From Chloroflexota bacterium (GTDB lineage Bacteria > Chloroflexota > Dormibacteria > CF-121), in the NCBI GenBank assembly GCA_005881235.1, contig VBEQ01000232.1, forward strand, positions 1-5,378: 5,378 nucleotides of DNA, in the 5' to 3' direction. Under the pieces are notes generated by a model. The model was not told the origin of the DNA. It made no database searches and worked only from the letters and a program-made list of their open reading frames with translations. A program made the position numbers and the translations under genes. Each line of letters begins with the position of its first letter. Positions within the stretch are counted from its first letter, which is position 1. Shown here in pieces: positions 1 to 5,378 of this stretch.

Positions 1-905
1 TCCGCGAGGGTGCGCGCGTTGTTGACGACCGACTGCGCGTAGGCCTTGAACTCCGGCGTCTTCCATTGCGCCAGCATCACGGCCTTGCCGGCGATGGCGT
101 GATTGTGCGGGCCACCCTGGCTGCCGGGAAAGACGCTCTTGTCCACCTCGGCCGCGTACTTCGCCTTGCAGAGAATCATCGCCCCCCACGGTCCGCGCAT
201 CGTCTTGTGCGTCGTGAAGCTGACGAAGTCGGCATGCGGAACGGGGCTCGGGTGCGCGCCTCCCGCCACCAGGCCGGCGAAATGCGCCATGTCGACGAAG
301 AAGTAGGCATCGACCGCTTTCGCGATTGACGCCAGCCGCTCGAAGTCGAGGACGCGCGGGTAGGCGCTGTAGCCGGCGAGCAGCATCTTCGGCCGGACCT
401 CTTTGACCTGCTTGTCGAGCACGTCGTAGTCGATCCGCTCGGTGGTGGCATCGACCCCATAGGGCACGAAGTGGTAGAGCTTCCCGGAGAAGTTCACCGG
501 ACTGCCGTGGCTGAGATGCCCGCCCTGGCTGAGATCCATGCCCATCACCGTGTCGCCGACGTTGAGCACCGCCGCGTAGACGGCGTAGTTGGCGGTGGTG
601 CCGCAATGCGATTGCACGTTGGCGTGCTCCGCACCGAAGAGGGCCTTGGCGCGCTCGATCGCCAGCGTCTCGATCCGGTCGACGTTCTCACAGCCGCCGT
701 AGTAGCGCTTACCGGGGTAGCCCTCGGCATATTTGTTGTTGAGCAAGGAGCCAAGCGCCTGCAGCACGGCGGGGCTGGCGATATTCTCCGAGGGAATCAA
801 CTCCAGCGTGTACTGCTGACGTTCGAATTCATCGCGGATCGCGGCACCGACCTCGGGATCGACCAGGTCGATGCGACTGGTCAGGTCGGTGCGGGCCTGC
901 AGCAT
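1..905 (-). CDS. glyA: Serine hydroxymethyltransferase, C-terminus cut by left window edge
   Basis: PLP-dependent cytosolic enzyme that interconverts serine and glycine with tetrahydrofolate, feeding the one-carbon pool. About 301 N-terminal residues are visible of a family length near 415-430; the rest lies beyond position 1. I translated this frame by hand. Recognisable family blocks: LIPSEN (37-41), NKYAEGYPGKRYYGG (57-71, with the catalytic tyrosines 59 and 69), GGHLSHGSPVNFSGKLY (128-144, His130 stacking on PLP), FVDMAHFAGL (203-212, Asp205 binding the PLP nitrogen) and TTHKT (231-235) with Lys234 as the Schiff-base lysine. The ATG at 905 is the only ATG in frame after an upstream TGA; GGGGA lies 10 nt before it, and the gene begins 7 nt after the tsaC stop. 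Odd residues: CGTTAN where SGSQAN is usual near the PLP phosphate, and GPWGA where GPRGG is usual after the lysine. The family call is secure. A paralogue with an altered substrate is possible but not shown. Confidence 0.95.
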   Translation of the reverse strand, partial: MLQARTDLTSRIDLVDPEVGAAIRDEFERQQYTLELIPSENIASPAVLQALGSLLNNKYAEGYPGKRYYGGCENVDRIETLAIERAKALFGAEHANVQSHCGTTANYAVYAAVLNVGDTVMGMDLSQGGHLSHGSPVNFSGKLYHFVPYGVDATTERIDYDVLDKQVKEVRPKMLLAGYSAYPRVLDFERLASIAKAVDAYFFVDMAHFAGLVAGGAHPSPVPHADFVSFTTHKTMRGPWGAMILCKAKYAAEVDKSVFPGSQGGPHNHAIAGKAVMLAQWKTPEFKAYAQSVVNNARTLA

Positions 906-912
906 CGGCTCA

Positions 913-1408
913 TTATCCCCGAATCAGTTCGGCTGCCGGAATCGCGCCTTCGCGCAGGATCCGAGGCGTCGCGCCGCTCACGTCGAGAATCGTCGAGGGC
1001 TGGCCGATCGGGCACGGGCCGCCATCCAGCACGACGTCGAGCTCGTCACCCAGCCCGGCGATGACCTGGTCGGCATCGACGGGCGGCGACTGGCCCGCGG
1101 GGTTGGCACTGCTGCTCGCGACTGGTTCTCCCAGCGCGCGCAGCAGCGCGAGTGCGACCTCGTGGCTCGGCGCGCGCACGGCCAGGGTCGACCCGTCGGC
1201 TTGCGCACGAGCGGGCAACACCAGGGTGAGGGGACCCGGCCAGTAGCGCGCCATCAACGCGGCCGCGGCGGGCGACCGCGGCGGGATCCGTGGCGCGCGC
1301 GCCCACGCCATAGAGCGTGTCCGTCGGGAACGCGATCACCGCGCCGGCGCGAAGCCGTTCCGCCGCGCGGGCCACGTGCTCTGGGTCCGCCGGCCAGCGC
1401 GCGGTCAC
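913..1408 (-). pseudogene. tsaC: Threonylcarbamoyl-AMP synthase (YrdC/Sua5 family), disrupted by internal deletion and frameshift as read
   Basis: The intact family makes L-threonylcarbamoyl-AMP from threonine, bicarbonate and ATP, the first step of tRNA t6A37 synthesis. Two frames together cover the family. From the GTG at 1408, the first reads the N-terminal block RAGAVIAFPTDTLYGVGAR (20-38) and then ATDPAAVAR, ending its homology near 1268. The second resumes with LMARYWPGPLTLVLPAR (from about 1257) and continues through LAVRAPSH, the SSSAN loop, LDGGP, PSTILD and RILREGAI to a TAA at 915-913. The intervening K-x-R-P segment and about 32 residues are absent: 31 nt separate AAV from the WPGPLT tryptophan, where relatives have about 129 nt. 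Restoring about 98 bp gives a protein near 198 residues, the usual TsaC length without the Sua5 C-terminal domain. The GTG overlaps the prmC stop (GTGA), indicating translational coupling. It may be a true pseudogene or an assembly/sequencing deletion; the sequence alone cannot decide. Confidence 0.85.
1263..1285. repeat. 10-bp GC-only direct repeat with hairpin potential at the tsaC lesion
   Basis: CCGCGGCGGG occurs at 1263-1272 and again at 1276-1285, separated by CGA (13-bp period). The same stretch contains a 7-bp all-GC inverted repeat (GCCGCGG at 1262-1268, CCGCGGC at 1276-1282) around a 7-nt loop. It sits exactly where the tsaC reading frame changes. Such structure favours slippage deletion in the cell and also polymerase drop-out or graph collapse during sequencing and assembly. 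Confidence 0.8.
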
Positions 1409-2268
1409 GTCTGGATCCGTACCACGCGGTCCTGCCCGGCCAGGTCCTTGTGCACGCTCACCTCAGCTTGAGACCAATGTCCCTGCGCGAGTCGGATGAT
1501 GCGGCGCGTCTGCGCCGGGTCGCACTCGAAGAGGAGGAGGCCGCCTGTCTTCACGACCGCGGGCGCCTGCGCCAACGCCACGCGAATCAGCGACAGGCCG
1601 TCCTTGCCGCCGTCGAGCGCGAGCCCCGGCTCGTACTCGAGCTCCTTGGGCCGCAGCCGCCGCAGCGCCTCGGGGATGTACGGCAGATTGGCCATGACCA
1701 GGTCGGCGCGGGCCGCGCCTTTCAGGAGGTCGCCCTTCACCGCCGTGATCCGCCGGCGGAGCCGGTAGCGTGCGATATTGTCGGCCGCCACCCGCAGTGC
1801 GCGGGCGCTGACATCACGCGCCTCGATGCGAACGCCCGGGACGGCTTTGGCGACCGAAATGGCGACCGCACCGCTACCCGTACCAAGGTCGATGACCCGG
1901 CGCCTCTCCGGATGGGCCTTCAACCAGTCGATCGCCAGCTCGACGAGCAGCTCGCTCGACGGCCGGGGGATGAGCACCGCGGGCGTCACCTTCAGCATGT
2001 GGCCATAGAACTCCCGCTCGCCAACCAGGTATGGCACTGGGACGCGCGCGGCGCGGCGCGACGTTAAGCGGCGGAGCCGGGCGCGCTGCGCGACGGACAG
2101 CTGCTGGTCGGGGTGACTGTGGAGCCGCTCGCGCGAACTCTGGAGGATGTGCGCGACCAGGATCTCGGCATCGAGCCACGGTAGTGGGATGCCGGCCGTC
2201 GCCAGGGTAGCCCTTGTCGTCGCGAGCTGCGCCTTGACCCGGTTGCGGTCAGTTGCGCTTGGCGCCAT
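1405..2268 (-). CDS. prmC: Peptide chain release factor N5-glutamine methyltransferase PrmC/HemK
   Basis: SAM-dependent cytosolic methyltransferase of 287 residues (normal length) that modifies the glutamine of the GGQ motif in RF1 and RF2, improving termination. An N-terminal helical release-factor-binding domain (about 1-90) ends in VPYLVGEREFYG (77-89). It is followed by VLIPRP (98-103), SAM motif I VIDLGTGSGAVAISVA (125-140), an acidic ribose-binding position at Asp152 (ARDVSARAL), the substrate motif ANLPYIP (193-199), and EPGLALDGGKDGL (213-225). Differences from the usual pattern are NLPY for NPPY, PRPSSE for PRPETE, and FECDPAQ (248-254) where LEIGxxQ is common. The ATG at 2268 lies 20 nt inside prfA, with no good Shine-Dalgarno nearby, so translation probably depends on coupling to prfA. 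Being next to its substrate gene supports the assignment. The end overlaps the tsaC GTG by 4 nt. Confidence 0.95.
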   Translation of the reverse strand: MAPSATDRNRVKAQLATTRATLATAGIPLPWLDAEILVAHILQSSRERLHSHPDQQLSVAQRARLRRLTSRRAARVPVPYLVGEREFYGHMLKVTPAVLIPRPSSELLVELAIDWLKAHPERRRVIDLGTGSGAVAISVAKAVPGVRIEARDVSARALRVAADNIARYRLRRRITAVKGDLLKGAARADLVMANLPYIPEALRRLRPKELEYEPGLALDGGKDGLSLIRVALAQAPAVVKTGGLLLFECDPAQTRRIIRLAQGHWSQAEVSVHKDLAGQDRVVRIQT

Positions 2269-3349
2269 TCGGCGGTTCGCTCAGGCGGTTGCCCTGGTCC
2301 CACGCGATCAGCCGATCGATCACCGGGTCGAGATCCCCCGCCTCGACGAACTGGGGCAGCTTGTAGTACTTGAAGTCGATCCGGTGGTCGGTGATCCGTC
2401 CCTCCGGATAGTTATAGGTCCGGACTTTTTCGCTCCGGTCGCCCGAGCCCACAGCCGAACGACGAACTTCGGTCAAGGCCTCTTGCTGCTGTGCCATCTG
2501 GCGGTCGAACAGGCGGGCCATCAGCACTTTTTCCGCCTTGGCCTTGTTCTTCAGCTGCGAGCGCTCATCCTGGCAGGTGACCACGATCGGCGGACCGCCG
2601 TCCTCGGGCGTGTATGTGAGGCGCACCGCCGAGTCCGTGGTGTTGACACTCTGCCCGCCGTGCCCGCCGGAACGGTAGACATCGACCTTGAGCCGCTCCG
2701 GATCGATGGCGACATCGACCTCTTCGGCCTCCGGCATGACCACCACCGTGGCCGTCGAGGTGTGAATCCGCCCCTGCGCCTCGGTCTCCGGCACGCGCTG
2801 CACGCGGTGCACGCCGTTCTCGAATTTCAGCCGCGAGTAGGCGCCCCGACCGCGAACCTCGAAGACCACTTCTTTGAAGCCGCCCCGCTCGGTCACGTTC
2901 TCCGAGAGCAGGTCGACCTTCCACCGCCGCGACTCGGCATAGCGGCTGTACATGCGGAAGAGATCGGCGGCAAACAATCCCGCCTCGTCTCCGCCGGTTC
3001 CCTGGCGAATCTCGACGATGACGTCCTTGTCGTCGGTGGGATCCTTGGGGACGAGTGCCAGCTTGAGCTCGCCCTCGAGGCGATTGCGCTCAGTCTGTTG
3101 CTTCTCGAACTCCTGCCTCGCATAGGCCTGCATCTCCGGATCCCGCTCCTGCTCCGCCAGTTCGCGCGCTTCGGCCATGGCGTGCTCGGCCCGGCGGTAT
3201 GCCTCATAGAGCTGGACCAGGTCCTTGAGTTGGGCCTGCTCCTTGCTCAGCCGCTGGAGCTCCTTGAGATCAGCGTGGACCGCGGGATCGGCCAGCCGTT
3301 CGGTGATCGCGTAGTACCGAGCCCGAACGGCTTCGAGCTGTTCGAACAT
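2249..3349 (-). CDS. prfA: Peptide chain release factor 1 (RF1)
   Basis: Class I release factor that reads UAA and UAG in the ribosomal A site and triggers peptidyl-tRNA hydrolysis. It has 366 residues, a typical length. Domain 1 is a charged helical coiled-coil region (about 1-100), followed by the hallmark RQGTGGDEAGLFAADLF (115-131). The stop-codon-reading P-x-T tripeptide is PET at 187-189 within HRVQRVPETEAQGRIHTS; RF2 would have SPF here, so this is RF1. The catalytic GGQ is at 231-233, followed by SVNTTDSAVRLTY. The C-terminal RSEKVRTYNYPEGRITDHR (305-323) is also canonical. The residue before GGQ is His230, where Ala or Pro is more usual. The ATG at 3349 shares one base with the upstream stop (TGATG), with a weak AGAGG 10 nt upstream. 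prmC follows, overlapping by 20 nt. Confidence 0.98.
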   Translation of the reverse strand: MFEQLEAVRARYYAITERLADPAVHADLKELQRLSKEQAQLKDLVQLYEAYRRAEHAMAEARELAEQERDPEMQAYARQEFEKQQTERNRLEGELKLALVPKDPTDDKDVIVEIRQGTGGDEAGLFAADLFRMYSRYAESRRWKVDLLSENVTERGGFKEVVFEVRGRGAYSRLKFENGVHRVQRVPETEAQGRIHTSTATVVVMPEAEEVDVAIDPERLKVDVYRSGGHGGQSVNTTDSAVRLTYTPEDGGPPIVVTCQDERSQLKNKAKAEKVLMARLFDRQMAQQQEALTEVRRSAVGSGDRSEKVRTYNYPEGRITDHRIDFKYYKLPQFVEAGDLDPVIDRLIAWDQGNRLSEPPNGAKRN

Positions 3350-4242
3350 CAGGCCGCGGCCTCTTTCTCCTCTAGGCGGGCGGCCTCAAAGGCTGCCAGC
3401 GCGACCTCGAGCTGACGGTCGTCGGGCTCGCGCGTCGTGAGCTTCTGGGTCAGGAGAAACGGAAGGATCAGCACCTTGACGATCGGATTGTTCCGATTGC
3501 GGCCGGCGAAACGAATGAACTCGTAGGCCAGCATGGCAATCACAGGAATCAGCACGATGCGAGAGAGGAGCAAGAGCGGAAGCGCGGGACGTCCGACCAG
3601 TCCGAAGACGAAGGCGCTGACGACCATCACGGCCAGCAAGAAGCCGGTGCCGCAGCGCGGGTGCAGCGTGCTCTGCGTCCGCACGTTGGGCACGTCGAGC
3701 GGCAGCCCTTTCTCGTAGGCGTTGATCGTCTTGTGCTCCGCGCCGTGGTAGGCGAAGAGGCGCGCGATCTCGGCCTTGAAGGAGATCGCGTAGAGGTAGA
3801 GCAAGAGGAGCGCGATGCGCACCGCCCCATCGACCACGCCGAAGAAGAGGTTGCCATGACCCCGGCTCAAAAAGCCGGCGGCGAGCAACGGGACGCCGAG
3901 GAAAAAGAGCAGCGCGCCGGCGATGGCGATCGCCATGGTGACACGGATAGTGTTCGCGCTCAACTCGATCTGCTCGGCGGCGGCCTGGATGTTCGCCGAC
4001 CACATCAGCGCCTTCATGCCGAGGTGGAGCTGTTCCCACAACCCGGCCAGGCCGCGCACAAGCGGCAGCTTCCAGAAGGGATGCGTATAGATGATGGAGC
4101 GCAATCGCTCGCGCAGGACCTGGATCTCGCCGTCGGGCTTGCGGACAGCGACGGCGTAGGTGGTGCGGCCGCGCATCATGACGCCCTCGAGCACGGCCTG
4201 GCCGCCGTAGAAGAACTTCTCCTGGCTCACAGCCGCGCTCAT
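3349..4242 (-). CDS. DUF1385 family integral membrane protein (YqhQ-like), function unknown
   Basis: A 297-residue member of the DUF1385 family (related to Bacillus subtilis YqhQ), about the usual family length. The signature YGGQAVLEGVMMRG lies at 12-25. Apparent membrane segments are at about 100-125, 132-156, 198-218 and 221-243, with a further hydrophobic stretch near 254-265. Between segments two and three is the conserved block AYHGAEHKTINAYEKG (164-179) and then LHPRCGTGF (193-201). Its His166, Glu169, His170, His194 and Cys197 look like a metal site, which is inference; the family has been described as possibly metal-dependent. The tail (about 270-297) is charged and Ala/Glu rich. The frame is open upstream to 4446, but that extension would run antisense-free through rpmE, is low-complexity, and lies before the family signature; the ATG at 4242 with AGGGA 5 nt upstream is the start. 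The gene lies between rpmE and prfA and overlaps prfA by one base. The role is unknown; a link to translation is by association only. Confidence 0.92.
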   Translation of the reverse strand: MSAAVSQEKFFYGGQAVLEGVMMRGRTTYAVAVRKPDGEIQVLRERLRSIIYTHPFWKLPLVRGLAGLWEQLHLGMKALMWSANIQAAAEQIELSANTIRVTMAIAIAGALLFFLGVPLLAAGFLSRGHGNLFFGVVDGAVRIALLLLYLYAISFKAEIARLFAYHGAEHKTINAYEKGLPLDVPNVRTQSTLHPRCGTGFLLAVMVVSAFVFGLVGRPALPLLLLSRIVLIPVIAMLAYEFIRFAGRNRNNPIVKVLILPFLLTQKLTTREPDDRQLEVALAAFEAARLEEKEAAA

Positions 4243-4252
4243 GCTAGTCCCT
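4243..4252 (-). promoter_or_regulatory. Ribosome-binding site of the DUF1385 gene
   Basis: On the minus strand AGGGA (4252-4248) precedes the ATG at 4242 by 5 nt. This fixes the start of the DUF1385 protein, because its frame stays open for about 200 nt further upstream into rpmE. The site lies in the 52-nt gap 4243-4294, which otherwise holds only a short GTGGCC direct repeat (4266-4271 and 4275-4280) and no terminator or promoter that I can see. Confidence 0.7.
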
Positions 4253-4294
4253 GCCTGACTCCGCGGGCCACACTGGCCACAACGGGGTAGCGGG

Positions 4295-4501
4295 TTATCT
4301 CTTCCGCTGCTGGCGCTGCTGGAACCGGTCGACGCGGCCCTGGGTGTCGACGATCCGTTGCTGGCCGCTGAAGAAGGGATGGCATACCGAGCAGACCTCG
4401 GTCTTGAGCTCTTTCTGCGTCGAGCCGGTGGTGAACCGGTTGCCACAGAGACAGATCACGACCGCGTCGTGGTAGTAGGTCGGGTGGATGGTGGCTTTCA
4501 T
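4295..4501 (-). CDS. rpmE: 50S ribosomal protein L31 (bL31), zinc-binding form
   Basis: Small basic protein of the large subunit that contributes to an intersubunit bridge. It has 68 residues, the normal length for bL31. The N-terminus MKATIHPTY is the classic L31 opening. Four cysteines form the zinc-ribbon pattern of the C+ type: Cys17-x-Cys19 in CLCGN and Cys37-x-x-Cys40 in VCSVCHPFFSG. VDTQGRVDRF (51-60) is the conserved C-terminal block, followed by a Gln/Arg-rich tail. The ATG at 4501 is preferred over an in-frame TTG at 4513 because it matches the family start and has GGGAG 5 nt upstream. It begins 14 nt after the protease stop and is followed, after 52 nt, by the DUF1385 gene. Retaining all four cysteines suggests that this is not the zinc-independent paralogue induced under zinc starvation. 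Confidence 0.97.
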   Translation of the reverse strand: MKATIHPTYYHDAVVICLCGNRFTTGSTQKELKTEVCSVCHPFFSGQQRIVDTQGRVDRFQQRQQRKR

Positions 4502-4514
4502 TGGGGCTCCCAAT
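4500..4514 (-). promoter_or_regulatory. rpmE ribosome-binding site inside a 6-bp inverted repeat
   Basis: On the minus strand ATTGGG (4514-4509) and CCCAAT (4505-4500) are perfect inverted repeats around the 3-nt loop AGC. The Shine-Dalgarno GGGAG (4511-4507) and the first two bases of the ATG (4501-4500) lie inside it, so folding would hide both. The upstream arm starts immediately after the protease TAG (4518-4516). The Shine-Dalgarno assignment is firm; a regulatory role for the hairpin is inference. Confidence 0.5.
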
Positions 4515-4515
4515 T

Positions 4516-5378
4516 CTATCTCAAGATGGCGGACGTTTGGAGCATGCCAACTCCGAGGGCGAAGAGCAGCCCCAGGTAGAGGGCTCCGACGACGAGCTTG
4601 GTCTGGGCGTCAACGGCGTAGTACGCCGGGTTGAGGACGGTCGAACGAAAACGCTGCCAGGTCGCGAAGGCTCCGAAGATCAGGACCAGGAACAAGACGG
4701 GGCTGACCGTGGTCCCCGACTGCAACTCGAAGAGCAGCAGGCCCGCGGCGATGACCAGGCCGGCGACGTTGAACCACTTGGAGAGCAATGACGTCACGCG
4801 CCCACCGTCGAGCGGTGTCAGCGGGATGAGGTTGAAGAGGTTGATCAGGAAGCCGAAGTACGCCAGCGCCCGAAACAGCTGGCCGGTACTCGACGTTGGC
4901 GCCGCCAGGTATATGAGGTAGCAGAGGCCCGCCGCGATCGACCCCAGCACCGGGCCGCCGATCGCCATGATCGATTCCTGGGCGACGGTCCGCGGCGGCT
5001 GCTTCATGCTGACGAACGCACCGAGGAAGGGGATCATGACCGGGAGGGTGACGGGCAGGCCGATGACCCGGGCCACGACGACGTGGCCGCTTTCGTGGAT
5101 CAGGATGAGGAGCACGATGCCGACACCGAAGGCCCAGCCGAAGAGCTGCGCGTAGATCAGCGCCGTCAGCCCGGTGGACACGACCGTGAACCACAGCCCC
5201 TTGAACTTGAGGAGCAGGAGACCGATATAGGAGAGCTTGCCGAAGATGAACGCGAGGAAAGCGAGAATCCCCGCCGCCAGCCCGCCGTTGCGCCGTCCGC
5301 GGTTGCCAGGCTGGGCCGGGATATCGGCCTGGACCGGGCGGTCCGTGCGGTAGCCGTAGTCGGCCCCGCCGGCAGCGG
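4516..5378 (-). CDS. Site-2-type intramembrane zinc metalloprotease (peptidase M50), N-terminus cut by right edge
   Basis: Polytopic membrane protease of the S2P/M50 family. These enzymes cleave transmembrane segments, often of regulatory proteins; the substrate here is unknown. 286 residues are visible and the frame stays open to the right edge. A Gly/Pro/Arg-rich tail (about 1-32) is followed by hydrophobic segments at about 33-56 and 75-93. Then comes HESGH at 94-98 (zinc ligands His94 and His98, catalytic Glu95), IPFLGAFVSMK (115-125), GGPVLGSIAAG (140-150), LINLFNLIPLTPLDGGR (177-193, third zinc ligand Asp190), two more hydrophobic stretches, and NPAYYAVD before a last membrane segment. 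A GTG at 5181 could start a 221-residue protein, but it would discard the first membrane segment and basic tail that relatives carry, so I infer the true start lies beyond 5378. The TAG at 4518 is 14 nt before rpmE, suggesting co-transcription. Confidence 0.9.
   Translation of the reverse strand, partial: AAGGADYGYRTDRPVQADIPAQPGNRGRRNGGLAAGILAFLAFIFGKLSYIGLLLLKFKGLWFTVVSTGLTALIYAQLFGWAFGVGIVLLILIHESGHVVVARVIGLPVTLPVMIPFLGAFVSMKQPPRTVAQESIMAIGGPVLGSIAAGLCYLIYLAAPTSSTGQLFRALAYFGFLINLFNLIPLTPLDGGRVTSLLSKWFNVAGLVIAAGLLLFELQSGTTVSPVLFLVLIFGAFATWQRFRSTVLNPAYYAVDAQTKLVVGALYLGLLFALGVGMLQTSAILR

Noticed and set aside
471..1064. Plus-strand open frame of 197 codons antisense to glyA.
   Set aside because: The minus strand encodes an unmistakable SHMT here; the plus-strand product ends in an Arg/Ser-rich run and matches nothing I know.
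913..1408. Programmed ribosomal frameshift in tsaC.
   Set aside because: A frameshift alone would not explain the missing 32 or so residues with the K-x-R-P motif, and no slippery heptamer is visible at the junction.
871..2067. Plus-strand open frame of 398 codons antisense to tsaC and prmC.
   Set aside because: Arg-rich, domain-free product opposite clearly conserved minus-strand genes; a GC-rich shadow frame.
2147..3415. Plus-strand open frame of 422 codons antisense to prfA.
   Set aside because: It lies entirely over RF1 and the ends of its neighbours, which are conserved in the other strand. Its product is low-complexity (Leu/Arg/Asp/Val rich) with no recognisable domain, as expected for the mirror frame of a GC-rich gene.
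3661..4290. Plus-strand open frame of 209 codons antisense to the DUF1385 gene.
   Set aside because: Highly charged, low-complexity product mirrored from the conserved DUF1385 membrane protein.
4243..4294. Terminator or promoter between rpmE and the DUF1385 gene.
   Set aside because: Only a GTGGCC direct repeat and a 4-bp GGCC stem are present; there is no stable hairpin with a T-run and no convincing -35/-10 pair.
4243..4446. Possible 68-residue N-terminal extension of the DUF1385 protein.
   Set aside because: It would overlap most of rpmE in another frame and is Ser/Arg/Pro-rich. The ATG at 4242 has a good ribosome-binding site and directly precedes the family signature.
4516..5181. GTG at 5181 as the start of the M50 protease.
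   Set aside because: The frame continues open to the window edge and encodes a further membrane segment and basic tail typical of relatives, so the GTG is probably an internal valine.

Overview
This window is a compact, GC-rich (roughly mid-60s percent by eye) bacterial chromosome segment in which every gene I can support lies on the minus strand. Transcription therefore runs from the right edge to the left. The order is: a site-2-type membrane metalloprotease (cut by the right edge), ribosomal protein L31 (rpmE), a DUF1385 membrane protein, release factor RF1 (prfA), the release-factor glutamine methyltransferase (prmC), a threonylcarbamoyl-AMP synthase gene that is broken as read (tsaC), and serine hydroxymethyltransferase (glyA, cut by the left edge). 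No tRNA, rRNA, mobile element, CRISPR array, promoter or terminator is visible.

The genes are packed like a single operon. The protease stop and the rpmE start are 14 nt apart. rpmE and the DUF1385 gene are separated by 52 nt. The DUF1385 stop and prfA start share one base (TGATG). prmC starts 20 nt inside prfA, the tsaC GTG overlaps the prmC stop in a GTGA, and glyA starts 7 nt after the tsaC stop. The longest non-coding stretch is the 52-nt gap. The promoter must lie beyond the right edge and the terminator beyond the left edge.

Functionally this is mostly a translation cluster. L31 is a ribosome component. RF1 terminates at UAA/UAG, and PrmC methylates the glutamine of its GGQ motif. TsaC makes the activated intermediate for t6A37 in ANN-decoding tRNAs. 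GlyA supplies glycine and one-carbon units. The rpmE-DUF1385-prfA-prmC block, together with a long-N-tail site-2 protease, points to a Terrabacteria-type genome. A Chloroflexota- or Dormibacterota-like organism is my best guess from memory of gene order, with low to moderate confidence.

I do not see a new biological system here. The points most worth a second look are: (1) tsaC lacks about 98 bp, including the region that should encode the K-x-R-P nucleotide-binding motif, and changes frame exactly at a GC-only direct repeat/hairpin, so it is either a real lesion in a normally essential gene or an assembly error; (2) GlyA keeps its PLP lysine but has unusual residues at several active-site positions; (3) the RF1/PrmC pair has non-consensus residues on both sides of their enzyme-substrate contact; (4) a small inverted repeat covers the rpmE ribosome-binding site and start codon.
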